Source of the DNA: Anaerolineales bacterium | GTDB taxonomy: Bacteria; Chloroflexota; Anaerolineae; 4572-78; J111 | Direction: 5' to 3' | Assembly (NCBI GenBank): GCA_020634935.1 | Contig: JACKAT010000003.1 | Coordinates: 214,380-278,379 of the forward strand | Length of the DNA stretch: 64,000 bases | Shown here: positions 1-8,613 of the stretch, piece by piece | Numbering within the stretch: position 1 is the stretch's first letter | How the letters are laid out: each line of letters opens with the position of its first letter | Translations under genes and position numbers: made by a program | Notes under the pieces: generated by a model | The model's input: only the letters and a program-made list of their open reading frames with translations | Told to the model about the DNA's origin: nothing | Database searches by the model: none

Positions 1-496
1 CTCGCCGCAGTTTGACCCGTTCGGGCAGTACAAAAAATTGAGCGGGCGCACTCAAACTTACTTGTAATGGAAAAAGTCCAAAATAATCGCTGACCGTGGC
101 CGAAACAGCGGAAAATCGGTACAACCCGCGCTGGCCTAAAACTTGATAATTAAATTCAACCGACTCGCCGCCGGGGAGGGTCGTTAGGACACCGGCCTGG
201 CCCTCGATAATGCGTAGGGCCGGGGGAACGGCATCGACCAGCATGAGTTCTGCCAGCAGCGGCCCTTCATTGGTGACGGTGACGGTCACGATCACCGGCT
301 GGTCTGGCGTGGCGCGGTCGTGGCTAAGGCGGCGCTCGACGCGTAATTGGGGCGTCTCCGGCGCGAACAGCAAAGCAGCGCCCCAATAGACCATAACCGG
401 CACAGCCAAGGCCAAGAAAGCGCCATTGCGGGTGATCAGCCCGGCGGCCAGCAGGGCATAGATGATTAAGCTAAGCAGGATGAATTTTTTGTTCAC
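1..496 (-). CDS. DUF58 family protein, N-terminal part (runs off window)
   Basis: This is the N-terminal ~165 residues of a protein that continues beyond the window edge. A GTG start at 496 gives MNKKFILLSL, then two membrane segments (about residues 4-45) and a beta-rich stretch with TVTVTNEGP, as in the region preceding the DUF58 domain. DUF58 proteins are vWA-related partners of MoxR ATPases. The gene lies 11 bases downstream of the MoxR gene on the same strand, which fits that pairing. The diagnostic DUF58 core is outside the window, so the family call rests on the N-terminal architecture and the neighbour. Confidence 0.72.
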   Translation of the reverse strand, partial: MNKKFILLSLIIYALLAAGLITRNGAFLALAVPVMVYWGAALLFAPETPQLRVERRLSHDRATPDQPVIVTVTVTNEGPLLAELMLVDAVPPALRIIEGQAGVLTTLPGGESVEFNYQVLGQRGLYRFSAVSATVSDYFGLFPLQVSLSAPAQFFVLPERVKLRR

Positions 497-507
497 AAAT
501 ATTGAAC

Positions 508-1464
508 TCAATCAACGACCGGCACGGTCACACCGGCCACAATCACGGCGATAATTTCATCGGCTGCACGCTGCTTCAGCCATAACCCCGGTTCTAAGAT
601 CAAGCGATGAACCAGGGCCGGTTGGGCAAAGGCTTTGACATCATCCGGCAAAACATAGTCGCGCCCGGCCAAAGCAGCCCGCACGCGAGCCAGCGCCAGC
701 AGCGCCAGCGAGCCACGCGGGCTGGCGCCGACCAGCACCTGCTGGCTGCGGCGGGTGGCGCTGACGATATCGACGATGTACCGTTCCAGATCAGGATGCA
801 GGTAGATGGCCTCGATCGCGGCCCGGCCGGCCAGTAGTTCAACGGCATCGGTGACCTGCCGGAGTGTAACCTCTTCCCGGCGACGGGTCTGCCGCCGCCG
901 CAGAATCTCCTGCTCCTCTTCGGGCGAGGGGTAGCCGACCGACAGCTTCATCAAAAAGCGGTCGAGCTGCGCCTCGGGCAGGGGAAACGTCCCTTCGTAT
1001 TCAATTGGATTTTGGGTGGCGATAACCAAAAACGGTTGAGGCAGCGCCATCGACTCGCCATCGAGCGTGACTTGCCCCTCTTGCATCGCTTCCAGCAGGG
1101 CCGACTGGGTTTTGGGCGAAGCGCGGTTAATCTCATCGGCCAGGACAATATTGGCAAAGATGGGGCCGGGGCGCAGTTCAAAGCTGTGGGTGGCCCGATT
1201 GTAAATATAGCTGCCGGTGACATCACTGGGCAGCAGATCGGGTGTAAATTGAATCCGTTTGAAATTCAAGCCGAGCGCCGTAGCAAAGCTCTTGGCGATC
1301 AGCGTTTTAGCCAGCCCTGGATAATCTTCCAGCAGCACGTGGCCACCGGCTAAAATAGCCGCCATCATCTTTTCCAGAACGGGTCGCTTGCCGACAATCG
1401 CCTGCTCGACTTCCTCGATGACACGGCGGCCTAATTCGGCAACGGGGGCCGGATGATCGGTCAT
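508..1464 (-). CDS. MoxR family AAA+ ATPase
   Basis: A MoxR-type AAA+ ATPase of 318 residues, thought to act as a chaperone or remodeller for vWA-domain partners. It shows the family's Walker A variant (GLAKT), Walker B with sensor (VLADEINRASPKTQ), the LLEAMQE helix and the sensor-1 segment ATQNPIEYEGT. The C-terminal lid carries GASPRGSLAL. An in-frame start exists at 1488, but the ATG at 1464 has GAGGAG just upstream and matches the usual MoxR length, so I prefer it. The gene sits between a small membrane protein and a DUF58 gene, in the same order as many MoxR-DUF58 operons. Confidence 0.93.
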   Translation of the reverse strand: MTDHPAPVAELGRRVIEEVEQAIVGKRPVLEKMMAAILAGGHVLLEDYPGLAKTLIAKSFATALGLNFKRIQFTPDLLPSDVTGSYIYNRATHSFELRPGPIFANIVLADEINRASPKTQSALLEAMQEGQVTLDGESMALPQPFLVIATQNPIEYEGTFPLPEAQLDRFLMKLSVGYPSPEEEQEILRRRQTRRREEVTLRQVTDAVELLAGRAAIEAIYLHPDLERYIVDIVSATRRSQQVLVGASPRGSLALLALARVRAALAGRDYVLPDDVKAFAQPALVHRLILEPGLWLKQRAADEIIAVIVAGVTVPVVD

Positions 1465-1525
1465 AAATGCTCCTCTCCGAAAATACAATGAAAGAATTAA
1501 TCATGAAAGGTACCGGCTCAGGCAT

Positions 1526-1621
1526 GCCATTTCGCAGCCGAAGGCGGAGAAATCCCTACAGCGTTCGGTTGCCAATACCCTGCCGGGGGATTTCTCGCTC
1601 CTTCGTCGCTCGAAATGACAT
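1526..1621. repeat. Imperfect palindromic intergenic repeat
   Basis: Two imperfect inverted arms of about 33 bases flank a central spacer. The left arm reads CATTTCG..CGGAGAAATCCC and the right arm GGGATTTCTCG..CGAAATGACA. This is a REP-like element of a type scattered through many bacterial genomes. It lies between the MoxR gene and the upstream membrane-protein gene on the minus strand. Confidence 0.6.
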
Positions 1622-1675
1622 GATGACTGAGTCGTTACAATAAGCTGTGATTTTCATCTCGGTGTCGTCACCCGG

Positions 1676-2299
1676 TTAAACGTATTTTTTCTCAGCCTCA
1701 GCTTGATTTTGGTCTAAATGAAACCGTTCTAAAAATCGAACGACGGTCGCCGGATCAAGATCGAGCGCGGTCGCGGGGCGGTTGGTCAAAAATCGTTGGG
1801 GGGGAGCGGCCAGCGATCCGAGCGGTTTGAGACCGGCTTCAAAATAAGCCCGCAGTTCAGCCGGTAGATCGAGCTGGCCCTGCTGTAACTGCTGCCGGGT
1901 TTCCAAGATCGATTGGCCGGTGTGGTAAGCGATGCTATCCAGGCTCAATTTTTGTAACTGCTGGGCCAGCCGCCATTTGAAGTAGGCATCGTGTTCAGCT
2001 TGGTGAAGCAAATCGGCCAAACCGGCCACGCGACCTGCGGCGGCGGTAATCGGGGGGCGCGTTCTCAATTTTCTCGGTCTTCGCCTGAGCAAACTACCGC
2101 CCATGATTACCAACAAAATCGCTACATAACACCCCCACAACGCCGAATGCGGGACGGCGGCCACAATAAAATGGCCAATCCAGAGCAAATATAACAAGGG
2201 GATGACCACGGCTTCCCGTACAAAGGTGCGGAAGGTAGACGTAAGCAGCAGCCCAACCGAAACAGTCAGAACCAGCCAAAACGTCAGGCCACGCTTCAT
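1676..2299 (-). CDS. Small membrane protein of MoxR/DUF4129 cluster
   Basis: A 207-residue protein with an N-terminal hydrophobic region (about residues 5-66, two to three membrane segments), a basic stretch (RRRPRK) and a helical cytoplasmic tail. Its ATG overlaps the stop of the DUF4129 gene (ATGA overlap), so the two are almost certainly translationally coupled. I do not recognise a named domain. The position between DUF4129 and MoxR genes suggests it belongs to the same membrane-associated complex, but no function can be read from the sequence. Confidence 0.7.
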   Translation of the reverse strand: MKRGLTFWLVLTVSVGLLLTSTFRTFVREAVVIPLLYLLWIGHFIVAAVPHSALWGCYVAILLVIMGGSLLRRRPRKLRTRPPITAAAGRVAGLADLLHQAEHDAYFKWRLAQQLQKLSLDSIAYHTGQSILETRQQLQQGQLDLPAELRAYFEAGLKPLGSLAAPPQRFLTNRPATALDLDPATVVRFLERFHLDQNQAEAEKKYV

Positions 2300-3192
2300 G
2301 AAGGCGCTCCATACGCCTGCACAATGGCGGTGAGACAGGCGGCGGCTTCCGTTTCCTCTGCGGCACTGGGGCGGGTGGAACTGTAACGGACCCGTTCAAA
2401 TAACCGGGTCAGACGTTGAATATGCGCATCATCGAGACCGCTGGCCGAGAGGTACTGTTCAAATTCGCGGGGGGTCATCGAGCGCTGGCGCTCGAGGTCC
2501 TGGGCGTCACTCAGTATCCGGTTCATCTGCCGGTAGCAGTGCATGATCGTGTCCTTTAAGTCGGCTCCGGCCTGAAGATCGCCCAAAGAGTGCTCGGCCT
2601 CGAGGGTAAGTAACTCTAACGGGGTGGGCGACGGCTTGGGCTTGAAAAATCGCTGCCAGAAGAGCCACACGACAATCAATAACACGGCGAATAAGGCCAG
2701 GCTAACTCCACCGATCAGCCAGTCCGGCGGATTGACCACAAACTCCGGCGGCGACGGCAGCGGCTCAGATGCGACCTTATCCAACAAGTTGACCCCTTCC
2801 GGGTCTTTAGCGGTTTCTTCGGGAGTGGGAAATGGCGGCAGGAGTCGAATAAGGCCATGCAGTAACAGCATAATGATGGTGTAGCGAATGACCCGTTTGA
2901 TCGTTTCCTTACGAATTTCAGGGGAAATGACGAACGCGATAAGCGAAATGATCAGGAGCGCCCATAAACCCGCCGCCAGCAGATACCACAGGCCGCCCGG
3001 CAGCGGTATACCGGAAAAGACGAGCTGTTTGCGCTGCAGCGACTCAATTAGGGCGCCTAGCGGCAGTGGTTCGCCAGGTAAGAATTCCACCGAACCCAAA
3101 CTGCCCGCCAGCAACGTGGCGGCGCCGGCCGCCAGCGCCAGCAAGAGCGCATAGATTTTCTTACGAGAGGTTAACCCTTTAGCTGGTAACAT
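2296..3192 (-). CDS. DUF4129 domain-containing membrane protein
   Basis: A 298-residue protein with membrane segments near residues 13-35, 66-88, 100-117 and 158-180, followed by a cytoplasmic C-terminal DUF4129-like domain. The tail contains CYRQMNRIL, the TPREFEQYL segment and LFERVRYS, which are typical of DUF4129. The family is often encoded next to MoxR and DUF58 or transglutaminase-like genes; its biochemical role is unknown. The start at 3192 overlaps the end of the CoxE-like gene by 14 bases and the end overlaps the next gene by 4, indicating one operon. Confidence 0.85.
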   Translation of the reverse strand: MLPAKGLTSRKKIYALLLALAAGAATLLAGSLGSVEFLPGEPLPLGALIESLQRKQLVFSGIPLPGGLWYLLAAGLWALLIISLIAFVISPEIRKETIKRVIRYTIIMLLLHGLIRLLPPFPTPEETAKDPEGVNLLDKVASEPLPSPPEFVVNPPDWLIGGVSLALFAVLLIVVWLFWQRFFKPKPSPTPLELLTLEAEHSLGDLQAGADLKDTIMHCYRQMNRILSDAQDLERQRSMTPREFEQYLSASGLDDAHIQRLTRLFERVRYSSTRPSAAEETEAAACLTAIVQAYGAPS

Positions 3193-4396
3193 GGTGGCGG
3201 CGAGCCGGTTTATGCTCGCCCAATCGCTCCAAAAGATGGCCGAGCTGTTCCAGGCTGACTAAGTTATGAACCGGCAAAAAATCATCGATGTACGGCAGGG
3301 CAGCCTGAATGCCCCGGGTCAGTGGTTCGTAATTTTCGGAGCCGAGCAGCGGGTTGAGCCAGATGAGCCGCTGAGAACTAAGCTGCAACCGATTCATTTC
3401 GCGCCCCAGCAAATCGATATCGCCCCGGTCCCACCCATCGCTAATGATAAGCACTATCGCGCCCTGGCCCAAAACACGCCGGCCCCATTCGTAGTTAAAC
3501 GTTTTGAGGGCGTCGCCAATGCGTGTGCCGCCGGCCCAATCATGGACCGAAGCTGTGACTTGGTCTAAGGCCATGTCGATATTTTTTTCGCGCAAATAGC
3601 GGGTGATCCGGGTCAGACGGGTACCAAAGACAAAAGCCTCCACATTGTCCAACCCATTGCTAATCGAATAAATAAATTTGAGCAGAACGCGCGAGTACCG
3701 CTCCATCGAGCCGCTGATATCGGCGATGACCACCAAGGGGCGACGTTTCAGTTTGCGCTCGCGCCAGGTCAGTTGGAGGGGTTCGCCGCCGTAGCGTAGG
3801 TTGTGGCGGAAACTACGCCGCAGGTCGAGATAAGCGCCCCGTGAAGTCCGGACTTTACGCCGGGTGCGCCGCTGTTCCAGCCGCCACTCCATCCTCTGCA
3901 TCATCAACTTGATTTCATCCAACTCTTCCGGCGTCAGTTCGGCGAAATCTTTGCGGCGCAGGACCTCTTTGGCGCTGTAGGTATAAATGGTATCGATTAA
4001 CGGCTCGTCCGCTTCCCGGTTCGATTCCTGATCGCTGCTACCTTTGTTGGGGGTCACTTCGACTTTTTTCTCGTGCTTGGCTCGCGATGGGAGCAGCGCG
4101 CCAAGGTTCATCTCCACCAGCTCATTTTCAGTCCGAGCTTGCCAGAATAGGTCAAAGGCCCGATCGAACAGGGGCAGATGCTCGAATTTGGAAACCAAAA
4201 TTGTACGGGCAGTATTTTTGAAATCCTCGCGACTGCGAACCGTGATGTAACCCACGGCTTCGACCAGGTCAAGAATTTGGGTCGGCCTGACCGGCACACC
4301 CAGCGCACGCAGCATGCGGCCAAATAAAACCATGTTGCGCAGTAGGTGACCGTGTTCAGTTGATGTTAGGGGGGATTGCGTTTCTGGCTGCATCAA
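3179..4396 (-). CDS. CoxE-like vWA domain protein
   Basis: A 405-residue vWA protein of the CoxE type. A helical N-terminal region (residues 1-180) is followed by a basic linker and a vWA domain from about residue 218. The MIDAS motif is intact: D226-I-S228-G-S230, with a later TRIGDAL threonine loop and IISDGWDRGD. CoxE proteins work with a CoxD/MoxR ATPase, classically in maturation of the Mo-Cu CO dehydrogenase; that ATPase is encoded immediately upstream. No CO dehydrogenase structural genes are visible here, so the client is unknown. Confidence 0.88.
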   Translation of the reverse strand: MMQPETQSPLTSTEHGHLLRNMVLFGRMLRALGVPVRPTQILDLVEAVGYITVRSREDFKNTARTILVSKFEHLPLFDRAFDLFWQARTENELVEMNLGALLPSRAKHEKKVEVTPNKGSSDQESNREADEPLIDTIYTYSAKEVLRRKDFAELTPEELDEIKLMMQRMEWRLEQRRTRRKVRTSRGAYLDLRRSFRHNLRYGGEPLQLTWRERKLKRRPLVVIADISGSMERYSRVLLKFIYSISNGLDNVEAFVFGTRLTRITRYLREKNIDMALDQVTASVHDWAGGTRIGDALKTFNYEWGRRVLGQGAIVLIISDGWDRGDIDLLGREMNRLQLSSQRLIWLNPLLGSENYEPLTRGIQAALPYIDDFLPVHNLVSLEQLGHLLERLGEHKPARRHHVTS

Positions 4397-4408
4397 GCTA
4401 CCAATCGG

Positions 4409-5317
4409 TTATAACCCACTCCCAATTTTGGCTAAAATTTCTCGAACCGCCGCGCCTTGTACGTGCTGAATATCGTCCTGATATTTGAGCAACACGCCCA
4501 GCGTGTCATTGATGACCTCATCGCTCAAATCTTCGCGGTCGAGCGCCACCAGCGCTGAAATCCAATCCAGCGTTTCAGCCACGCCCGGCAATTTGTACAA
4601 GTCGGCCTGGCGCAGTTCCTGCACAAACGCCACGACTTCGCGGGCCAACTGCTCCGGCGCTTGCGGCACTTTAGCCAGGACAATATGGTACTCTTTTTCA
4701 AAGGAGGGGTAATCGATCCAGTGATATAAGCAGCGCCGTTTCAGCGCGTCGTGAATTTCGCGGGTGCGGTTAGAGGTGATGATGACGACTGGTGGCTGTT
4801 GGGCCTTAATCGTGCCAATCTCCGGGATAGTCACCTGAAAATCGGACAGGATTTCGAGCAGAAAGGCTTCAAACTCTTCATCGGCCCGATCCAGTTCATC
4901 GATAAGCAGCACCGGCTCGATCCCATCAGGGCGTTCGATAGCTTGCAGCAACGGGCGCTTTAACAGGAACTCCGGGCCGAAAATTTTCTTTAGCGCGGCT
5001 TCCTGGCTGACGTGACCGGCCGCTTCGAGTAGGCGAATCTCTAACATCTGGCGGGTGTAGTTCCACTCATAGACTGCCGTATTGACATCCAGACCTTCGT
5101 AACATTGCAGCCGGATCAATGAACGACCCAGCAGGGCGCTCAGCACCTTAGCAATTTCCGTTTTGCCTACCCCGGCTTCTCCTTCCAGAAACAGCGGTTT
5201 GCCGAGTTTCAAGGCCAGGTAGATTGAGGTAGTCAAACTCCGATCGGCCACATAGTTTTGCTGCTGCAGCGCGGCCTGGACTTGATCAATCGAGTCGAAA
5301 TTGTCTGTTAGGTTCAA
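4409..5317 (-). CDS. CoxD/MoxR-like AAA+ ATPase
   Basis: A 302-residue MoxR-superfamily ATPase and first gene of the minus-strand cluster. Walker A is GEAGVGKTE (about residues 45-53), Walker B is LLIDELDRAD, and sensor 1 lies in IITSNRTREIHDALKRRC. The R-C-L-Y-H-W-I-D-Y segment after sensor 1 is typical of the CoxD/APE2220 branch paired with CoxE. It is followed 12 bases later by the CoxE-like vWA gene. The product probably remodels a target recruited by the vWA partner; this is family knowledge, not visible in the sequence. Confidence 0.9.
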   Translation of the reverse strand: MNLTDNFDSIDQVQAALQQQNYVADRSLTTSIYLALKLGKPLFLEGEAGVGKTEIAKVLSALLGRSLIRLQCYEGLDVNTAVYEWNYTRQMLEIRLLEAAGHVSQEAALKKIFGPEFLLKRPLLQAIERPDGIEPVLLIDELDRADEEFEAFLLEILSDFQVTIPEIGTIKAQQPPVVIITSNRTREIHDALKRRCLYHWIDYPSFEKEYHIVLAKVPQAPEQLAREVVAFVQELRQADLYKLPGVAETLDWISALVALDREDLSDEVINDTLGVLLKYQDDIQHVQGAAVREILAKIGSGL

Positions 5318-5617
5318 TTTTGATTTATCTCCGGAATAGTCTATGCAGTTGGTAGAGTTAGGGAATGATGGAGGTATTGTACTTTTTTTAGGGTTTACGG
5401 CAAGCAGCAGTTGATAAACTTCAAGAAAATAATCGGGCCATATCCTAACCTTTCTCGAAGGCTACGAGTTCATATTTGTGTTAGGTGGAAATCAGGTCGA
5501 AACCAGGTGATGGCAACGTCAGTGACTGTAACTGAGCTGTAACTGGACCATGATAAACTACATCGCAACAGACATAGTGCTTTTTTTATTAGCGTTTTAT
5601 CTCATTCGAGGGCTACC
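5318..5617. other. Divergent intergenic spacer
   Basis: A 300-base spacer between the divergent MoxR/CoxE cluster and the histidine kinase gene; it must carry promoters for both. I see no clear sigma70-like pair. It contains one copy of the recurrent CAGGTGA motif (near 5499) followed by a CAGTGACTG stretch. Confidence 0.35.
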
Positions 5618-6367
5618 GTGAAACCTATACTAACTAATGGCAACAACCAAGTATTGACCCCTTACGGGTTTCAAGATGATATATTGTCTACCGTCACCCA
5701 TGAACTGCGTACCCCGCTCACCTCGATCCGGGCGATTTCCGGCATCCTCCACGACAACCCCGACTTAGAGAATGACCAGCGTGATCAATTTTTAGACATC
5801 ATTCTTGAAGAAAGCGAACGATTGACTAACTTAGTTGAAGATATGCTGGATTTAGCCGAACTCGAGTTAGGTCAAGCGGAATGGCATACGAGTGAAGTTG
5901 ATCTGGTTGAGGTCATTTATGACTCGTTGGCGGCAACCGATGAGTTGTTACGCAGCAAACATATCCAAGTGCAGTTTCGGCTGCCCGAAGATATCCCGTT
6001 GATTGTCGCCGATCAAAATCGGATTAAACGGGTGACAATTTGCTTATTGACCAATGCTATCAAATTCTGTGATGAAACCGCAGGCTGGATCGGAATTCGC
6101 TTACGAGTACGGGGCGATACGATTCAGCTCGATATTAGCGATAATGGCATGGGAGTTAACGCCTCAAAACGCCATAAAATTACCGATGAAGAAACCGGCC
6201 ATTTAATGGGGAATACCTTTGGTGAAGAGCCGCAAACTACCAACTTAGGCTTATTAGTGGCCCGCTATGTGGTTAATCATTTTGGAGGTAAATTGTGGTT
6301 TGAAAAGGGTTTAAACCACGGGGCCACATTTTCTTTTACCCTACCCCTATCCCCATCTGCTGGCTGA
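5618..6367 (+). CDS. Sensor-less histidine kinase
   Basis: A 249-residue kinase consisting of only HisKA and HATPase_c domains. The H-box is VTHELRTPLTS with H28 as the phosphoacceptor; the N-box is around NAIKF, G1 is DNGMGVN and the G2-like region GLLVARYVV. There is no membrane segment and no PAS, GAF or HAMP domain. The input must come from another protein, or the enzyme is a soluble phosphodonor. A GTG start at 5618 is used. No response regulator gene is adjacent. The last 32 bases overlap the convergent cyclic-nucleotide-binding gene. Confidence 0.88.
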   Translation: MKPILTNGNNQVLTPYGFQDDILSTVTHELRTPLTSIRAISGILHDNPDLENDQRDQFLDIILEESERLTNLVEDMLDLAELELGQAEWHTSEVDLVEVIYDSLAATDELLRSKHIQVQFRLPEDIPLIVADQNRIKRVTICLLTNAIKFCDETAGWIGIRLRVRGDTIQLDISDNGMGVNASKRHKITDEETGHLMGNTFGEEPQTTNLGLLVARYVVNHFGGKLWFEKGLNHGATFSFTLPLSPSAG

Positions 6368-6827
6368 TCATTCTCGACAGATAGTGACGGGTCGCTTTAA
6401 TCCGATTCACCATATCCCGACCGGCGCGCCGGACAATAGCATACTCTAAAGTGTGATCAAGCCGGCAAGCATCACGCAGTGAATCAGCGTCAAACATCAG
6501 GGCCCGGGTTGATTGAAAAGCGCGAGTCCAGGCCATTTTATGCTCTAACGGAAAGAGCGATGACCAGCCAAAAAAATCACCCGGCCCCAAATAATTCATG
6601 ACAACCTGATCCTGCCCCGGTATATCCATTTCAATAGCAACTTCCCCTTCTTGAATAAGATAAACCGCTTTACCTTTATCGCCTTGCCGGTAGATAATTT
6701 CCCCTTCATGAAAAGCAACTTCTTGAGCGATAGAAGCCAATTTGCGTAGATGTCTGGTTTCCATATCGCGGGTCAGTTCGATTGAGCGAAGCATGGTTAG
6801 TGCCCTCAGCTCGGTTTTAGACGTCAT
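6336..6827 (-). CDS. Cyclic nucleotide-binding domain protein without DNA-binding domain
   Basis: A 163-residue protein made almost entirely of a CRP-type cNMP-binding beta-roll (EGEIIYRQGDKGKAVYLIQEGEV, then LGPGDFFGWSSLF). The usual C-terminal helix-turn-helix is absent, so it is unlikely to bind DNA itself. The family's phosphate-binding cassette is only partly conserved (after FFGW), so the ligand is uncertain. A GGGAGG site lies 8 bases before the ATG. It converges with the histidine kinase gene and overlaps its 3' end. Confidence 0.85.
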   Translation of the reverse strand: MTSKTELRALTMLRSIELTRDMETRHLRKLASIAQEVAFHEGEIIYRQGDKGKAVYLIQEGEVAIEMDIPGQDQVVMNYLGPGDFFGWSSLFPLEHKMAWTRAFQSTRALMFDADSLRDACRLDHTLEYAIVRRAGRDMVNRIKATRHYLSRMISQQMGIGVG

Positions 6828-7079
6828 TGTAAAACCTCCCTAAACAGCTTCTTAGCCATCTTGTTGTAAGTCATACTATAATACAAAACCTGGACAAATA
6901 CGCCAGACACATGGGGAGATAAATGACTAATCACCTAACTAGTTTTTAGACTGGCTAAGTAACCAGGCGTTAAAACCCATTTAGTATTTATTAGCAAACC
7001 AGCGACTGCCCCCTATTATACATAGGCACAGTTACTTCATCCGGATGCTCAAAATCAACTTTTATTTAGATGAGAAAGC

Positions 7080-7994
7080 TCAGCGAACGACCATCACCGA
7101 GCAAAGGGCATCCTCAACCACGTGCCGGGCGACACTGCCCAGATGAAGCGGATTTAAATGGGGTTGGCTGTGCGCCCCAACAACGATCAAATCCGCTTTT
7201 TTATATGCTGCAACCGATAATATCTCGCTAACCGGATCACCCACTGGGACTGAAATCTGGGCTTGGACGCCTCGCTGCTGTAAATAGCGCATAACATCGG
7301 TGGCGTAGGCTTCATGGATAGCCGTTATCTCAGGGAGAAAAGCCGGTCGGTTATCTTGGGGGAGATAAGCTTCCACCAATCTGGCCTCAGCTGCAGGCAA
7401 TTTGACCGGTTCGGCCACACTGACAATGGTAATGTTCGCCCATTGAGGTAGGGCCAACCGGCTCAAAAATTCAACGGCTCGCCGGGCTATAGGCGCCCCA
7501 TCAACGGCCAGCAGCACCTTAAGCGGCCTGACAAATTCGCCGGGACGAGCGAGCAACACCGCCGCATTGGCCCGATGAACCACTCGTCGGGTGACAGAGC
7601 CGATCTTGGTTGAACGGCGGCCCAGCCCCTTAGCCCCCAGAACCACCAAATCGGGCGAAAGTCGCTCGATCCGCTGCAAAATGATCGGCGCTGGGGCTCC
7701 CTGCTGCACCTCCGTTTGAGAGATCTGGCCATTAGCTCGCAATATGCCGGCAATTTTGTGTAATCGAGTTTGAGCCTCCGGCCAATCCGGACGAGCGACC
7801 GATTTGGCCCGGTCGGGGTGATCCTTAGCCCCTGGCGTTATCCCCTCTTTCTGCGAGGGGATGACCGTCAACAGATGGGTGGTTGATTTGGCAGGCCAGT
7901 CGATATGGGCCAACAAATTTACAGCCGCATTGGCATGGCTCGATCCATCATTAGCCAGCACAATTTTTACAGGCAAGAAGGTATTATTCATCAT
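7080..7994 (-). CDS. Tandem universal stress protein (UspA x2)
   Basis: A ~304-residue protein with two UspA domains, about residues 8-150 and 158-304. The first begins VKIVLANDGSSHA and ends with GAKGLGRRSTKIGSV; the second begins LKVLLAVDGAPIA and ends VVGAHSQPHLNPLHLGSVARHVV. The G-x2-G-x9-G-S ATP-binding pattern is present in both in recognisable form. Three consecutive possible starts exist (GTG 7997, ATG 7994, ATG 7991). GTGAGG is best spaced from the ATGs, so I chose 7994. Usp proteins act in stress adaptation; the ligand here is not determinable. Confidence 0.9.
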   Translation of the reverse strand: MMNNTFLPVKIVLANDGSSHANAAVNLLAHIDWPAKSTTHLLTVIPSQKEGITPGAKDHPDRAKSVARPDWPEAQTRLHKIAGILRANGQISQTEVQQGAPAPIILQRIERLSPDLVVLGAKGLGRRSTKIGSVTRRVVHRANAAVLLARPGEFVRPLKVLLAVDGAPIARRAVEFLSRLALPQWANITIVSVAEPVKLPAAEARLVEAYLPQDNRPAFLPEITAIHEAYATDVMRYLQQRGVQAQISVPVGDPVSEILSVAAYKKADLIVVGAHSQPHLNPLHLGSVARHVVEDALCSVMVVR

Positions 7995-8017
7995 CACAAC
8001 CTCACAGATATAATCGC

Positions 8018-8139
8018 TAGGACTTACGCCGTTCTAAAGGTGACAGTCACTTGGGCCTGATAAATCGACTTGTTTGAGCTAAACTGATGCTGATTTATCG
8101 ACAATAAGTGACTGTTACCTGATTTTTGCGTAAGTCCTG
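8018..8139. mobile_element. MITE-like element, copy 1 (122 bp) with 5-bp target duplication
   Basis: The ends are inverted: AGGACTTACGC at the left and GCGTAAGTCCT at the right, with inner inverted arms AGGTGACAGTCACTT / AAGTGACTGTTACCT. The flanks carry an identical ATCGC on both sides (8013-8017 and 8140-8144), as expected from a 5-base target duplication. A second copy of almost the same length lies at 46953-47075. There is no coding capacity, so the element must be mobilised by a transposase elsewhere. Confidence 0.85.
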
Positions 8140-8296
8140 ATCGCTAAAAATTTGTCTAAAAACAGTTGCGTATTAGGGCGGAGATAAAGGATTGGGAGAT
8201 TAGAGGCTGTGTCTAACAATCTCCTTAATCTCCCAATCTCCCGTCTTCTCATCTCTAAACAGAGATGTTATGCAATTTATGTCAAGCTTTAATATC

Positions 8297-8341
8297 AGGC
8301 GACAGTCACTTGTTTCAAGCGTAATGAAGTGACTGTCACCT
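8297..8341. repeat. GACAGTCACTT palindrome
   Basis: A short inverted repeat, AGGCGACAGTCACTT and AAGTGACTGTCACCT, separated by about 15 bases. It matches the inner arms of the nearby MITE but lacks the AGGACTTACGC ends. It may be a fragment or a related smaller element. Confidence 0.5.
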
Positions 8342-8463
8342 TTGAACAATAAAATCCCTATCTTTACCAGTGTAATCGAATTTAAACAGAGATGCATCAG
8401 GCATCTGGGGAGTTTATAGCCTGGCTAGGTGGTTAGTATTTTTCACTATGTTTGCATTTTTTT

Positions 8464-8521
8464 AGAAACCCGGTTTTTGAGGCAAAAAGCGCCTCTTTTT
8501 AACGCTAAAAACCGGGTTTCT
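8464..8521. repeat. AGAAACCCGGTTTTT inverted repeat with nested hairpin
   Basis: A perfect 15-base inverted repeat (AGAAACCCGGTTTTT ... AAAAACCGGGTTTCT) encloses a second hairpin (GAGGC..GCCTC). Such AAACCCGGTTTCT-type palindromes are common dispersed repeats in cyanobacterial and Chloroflexota genomes. No target duplication is visible. A terminator role is unlikely because no gene ends just before it. Confidence 0.55.
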
Positions 8522-8613
8522 GGCCATAATACTTTAAAGGACAAAGGTAGTGTTTTTTAGACGGATCAAAAAAATGATTATAATACCTATTATTATTTAA
8601 AAGGTAAGCCGTG

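Larger units (their letters stand above)
7998..8610. other. Repeat-rich intergenic region
   Basis: More than 600 bases without a credible gene. It holds a 122-base MITE-like element (8018-8139), a short GACAGTCACTT/AAGTGACTGTC palindrome (8297-8341), a GGAGATT-type repeat (8190-8245) and an AGAAACCCGG inverted repeat (8464-8521). A 65-codon reading frame on the minus strand is built from these repeats and is not credible. The promoter of the CCA-adding enzyme gene should lie at its right end; an AT-rich stretch (near 8575-8600) is the likely place. Confidence 0.5.

Noticed and set aside
8200..8397. 65-codon minus-strand reading frame
   Set aside because: It is composed of intergenic palindromes and GGAGATT repeats, with no plausible start site or family resemblance.
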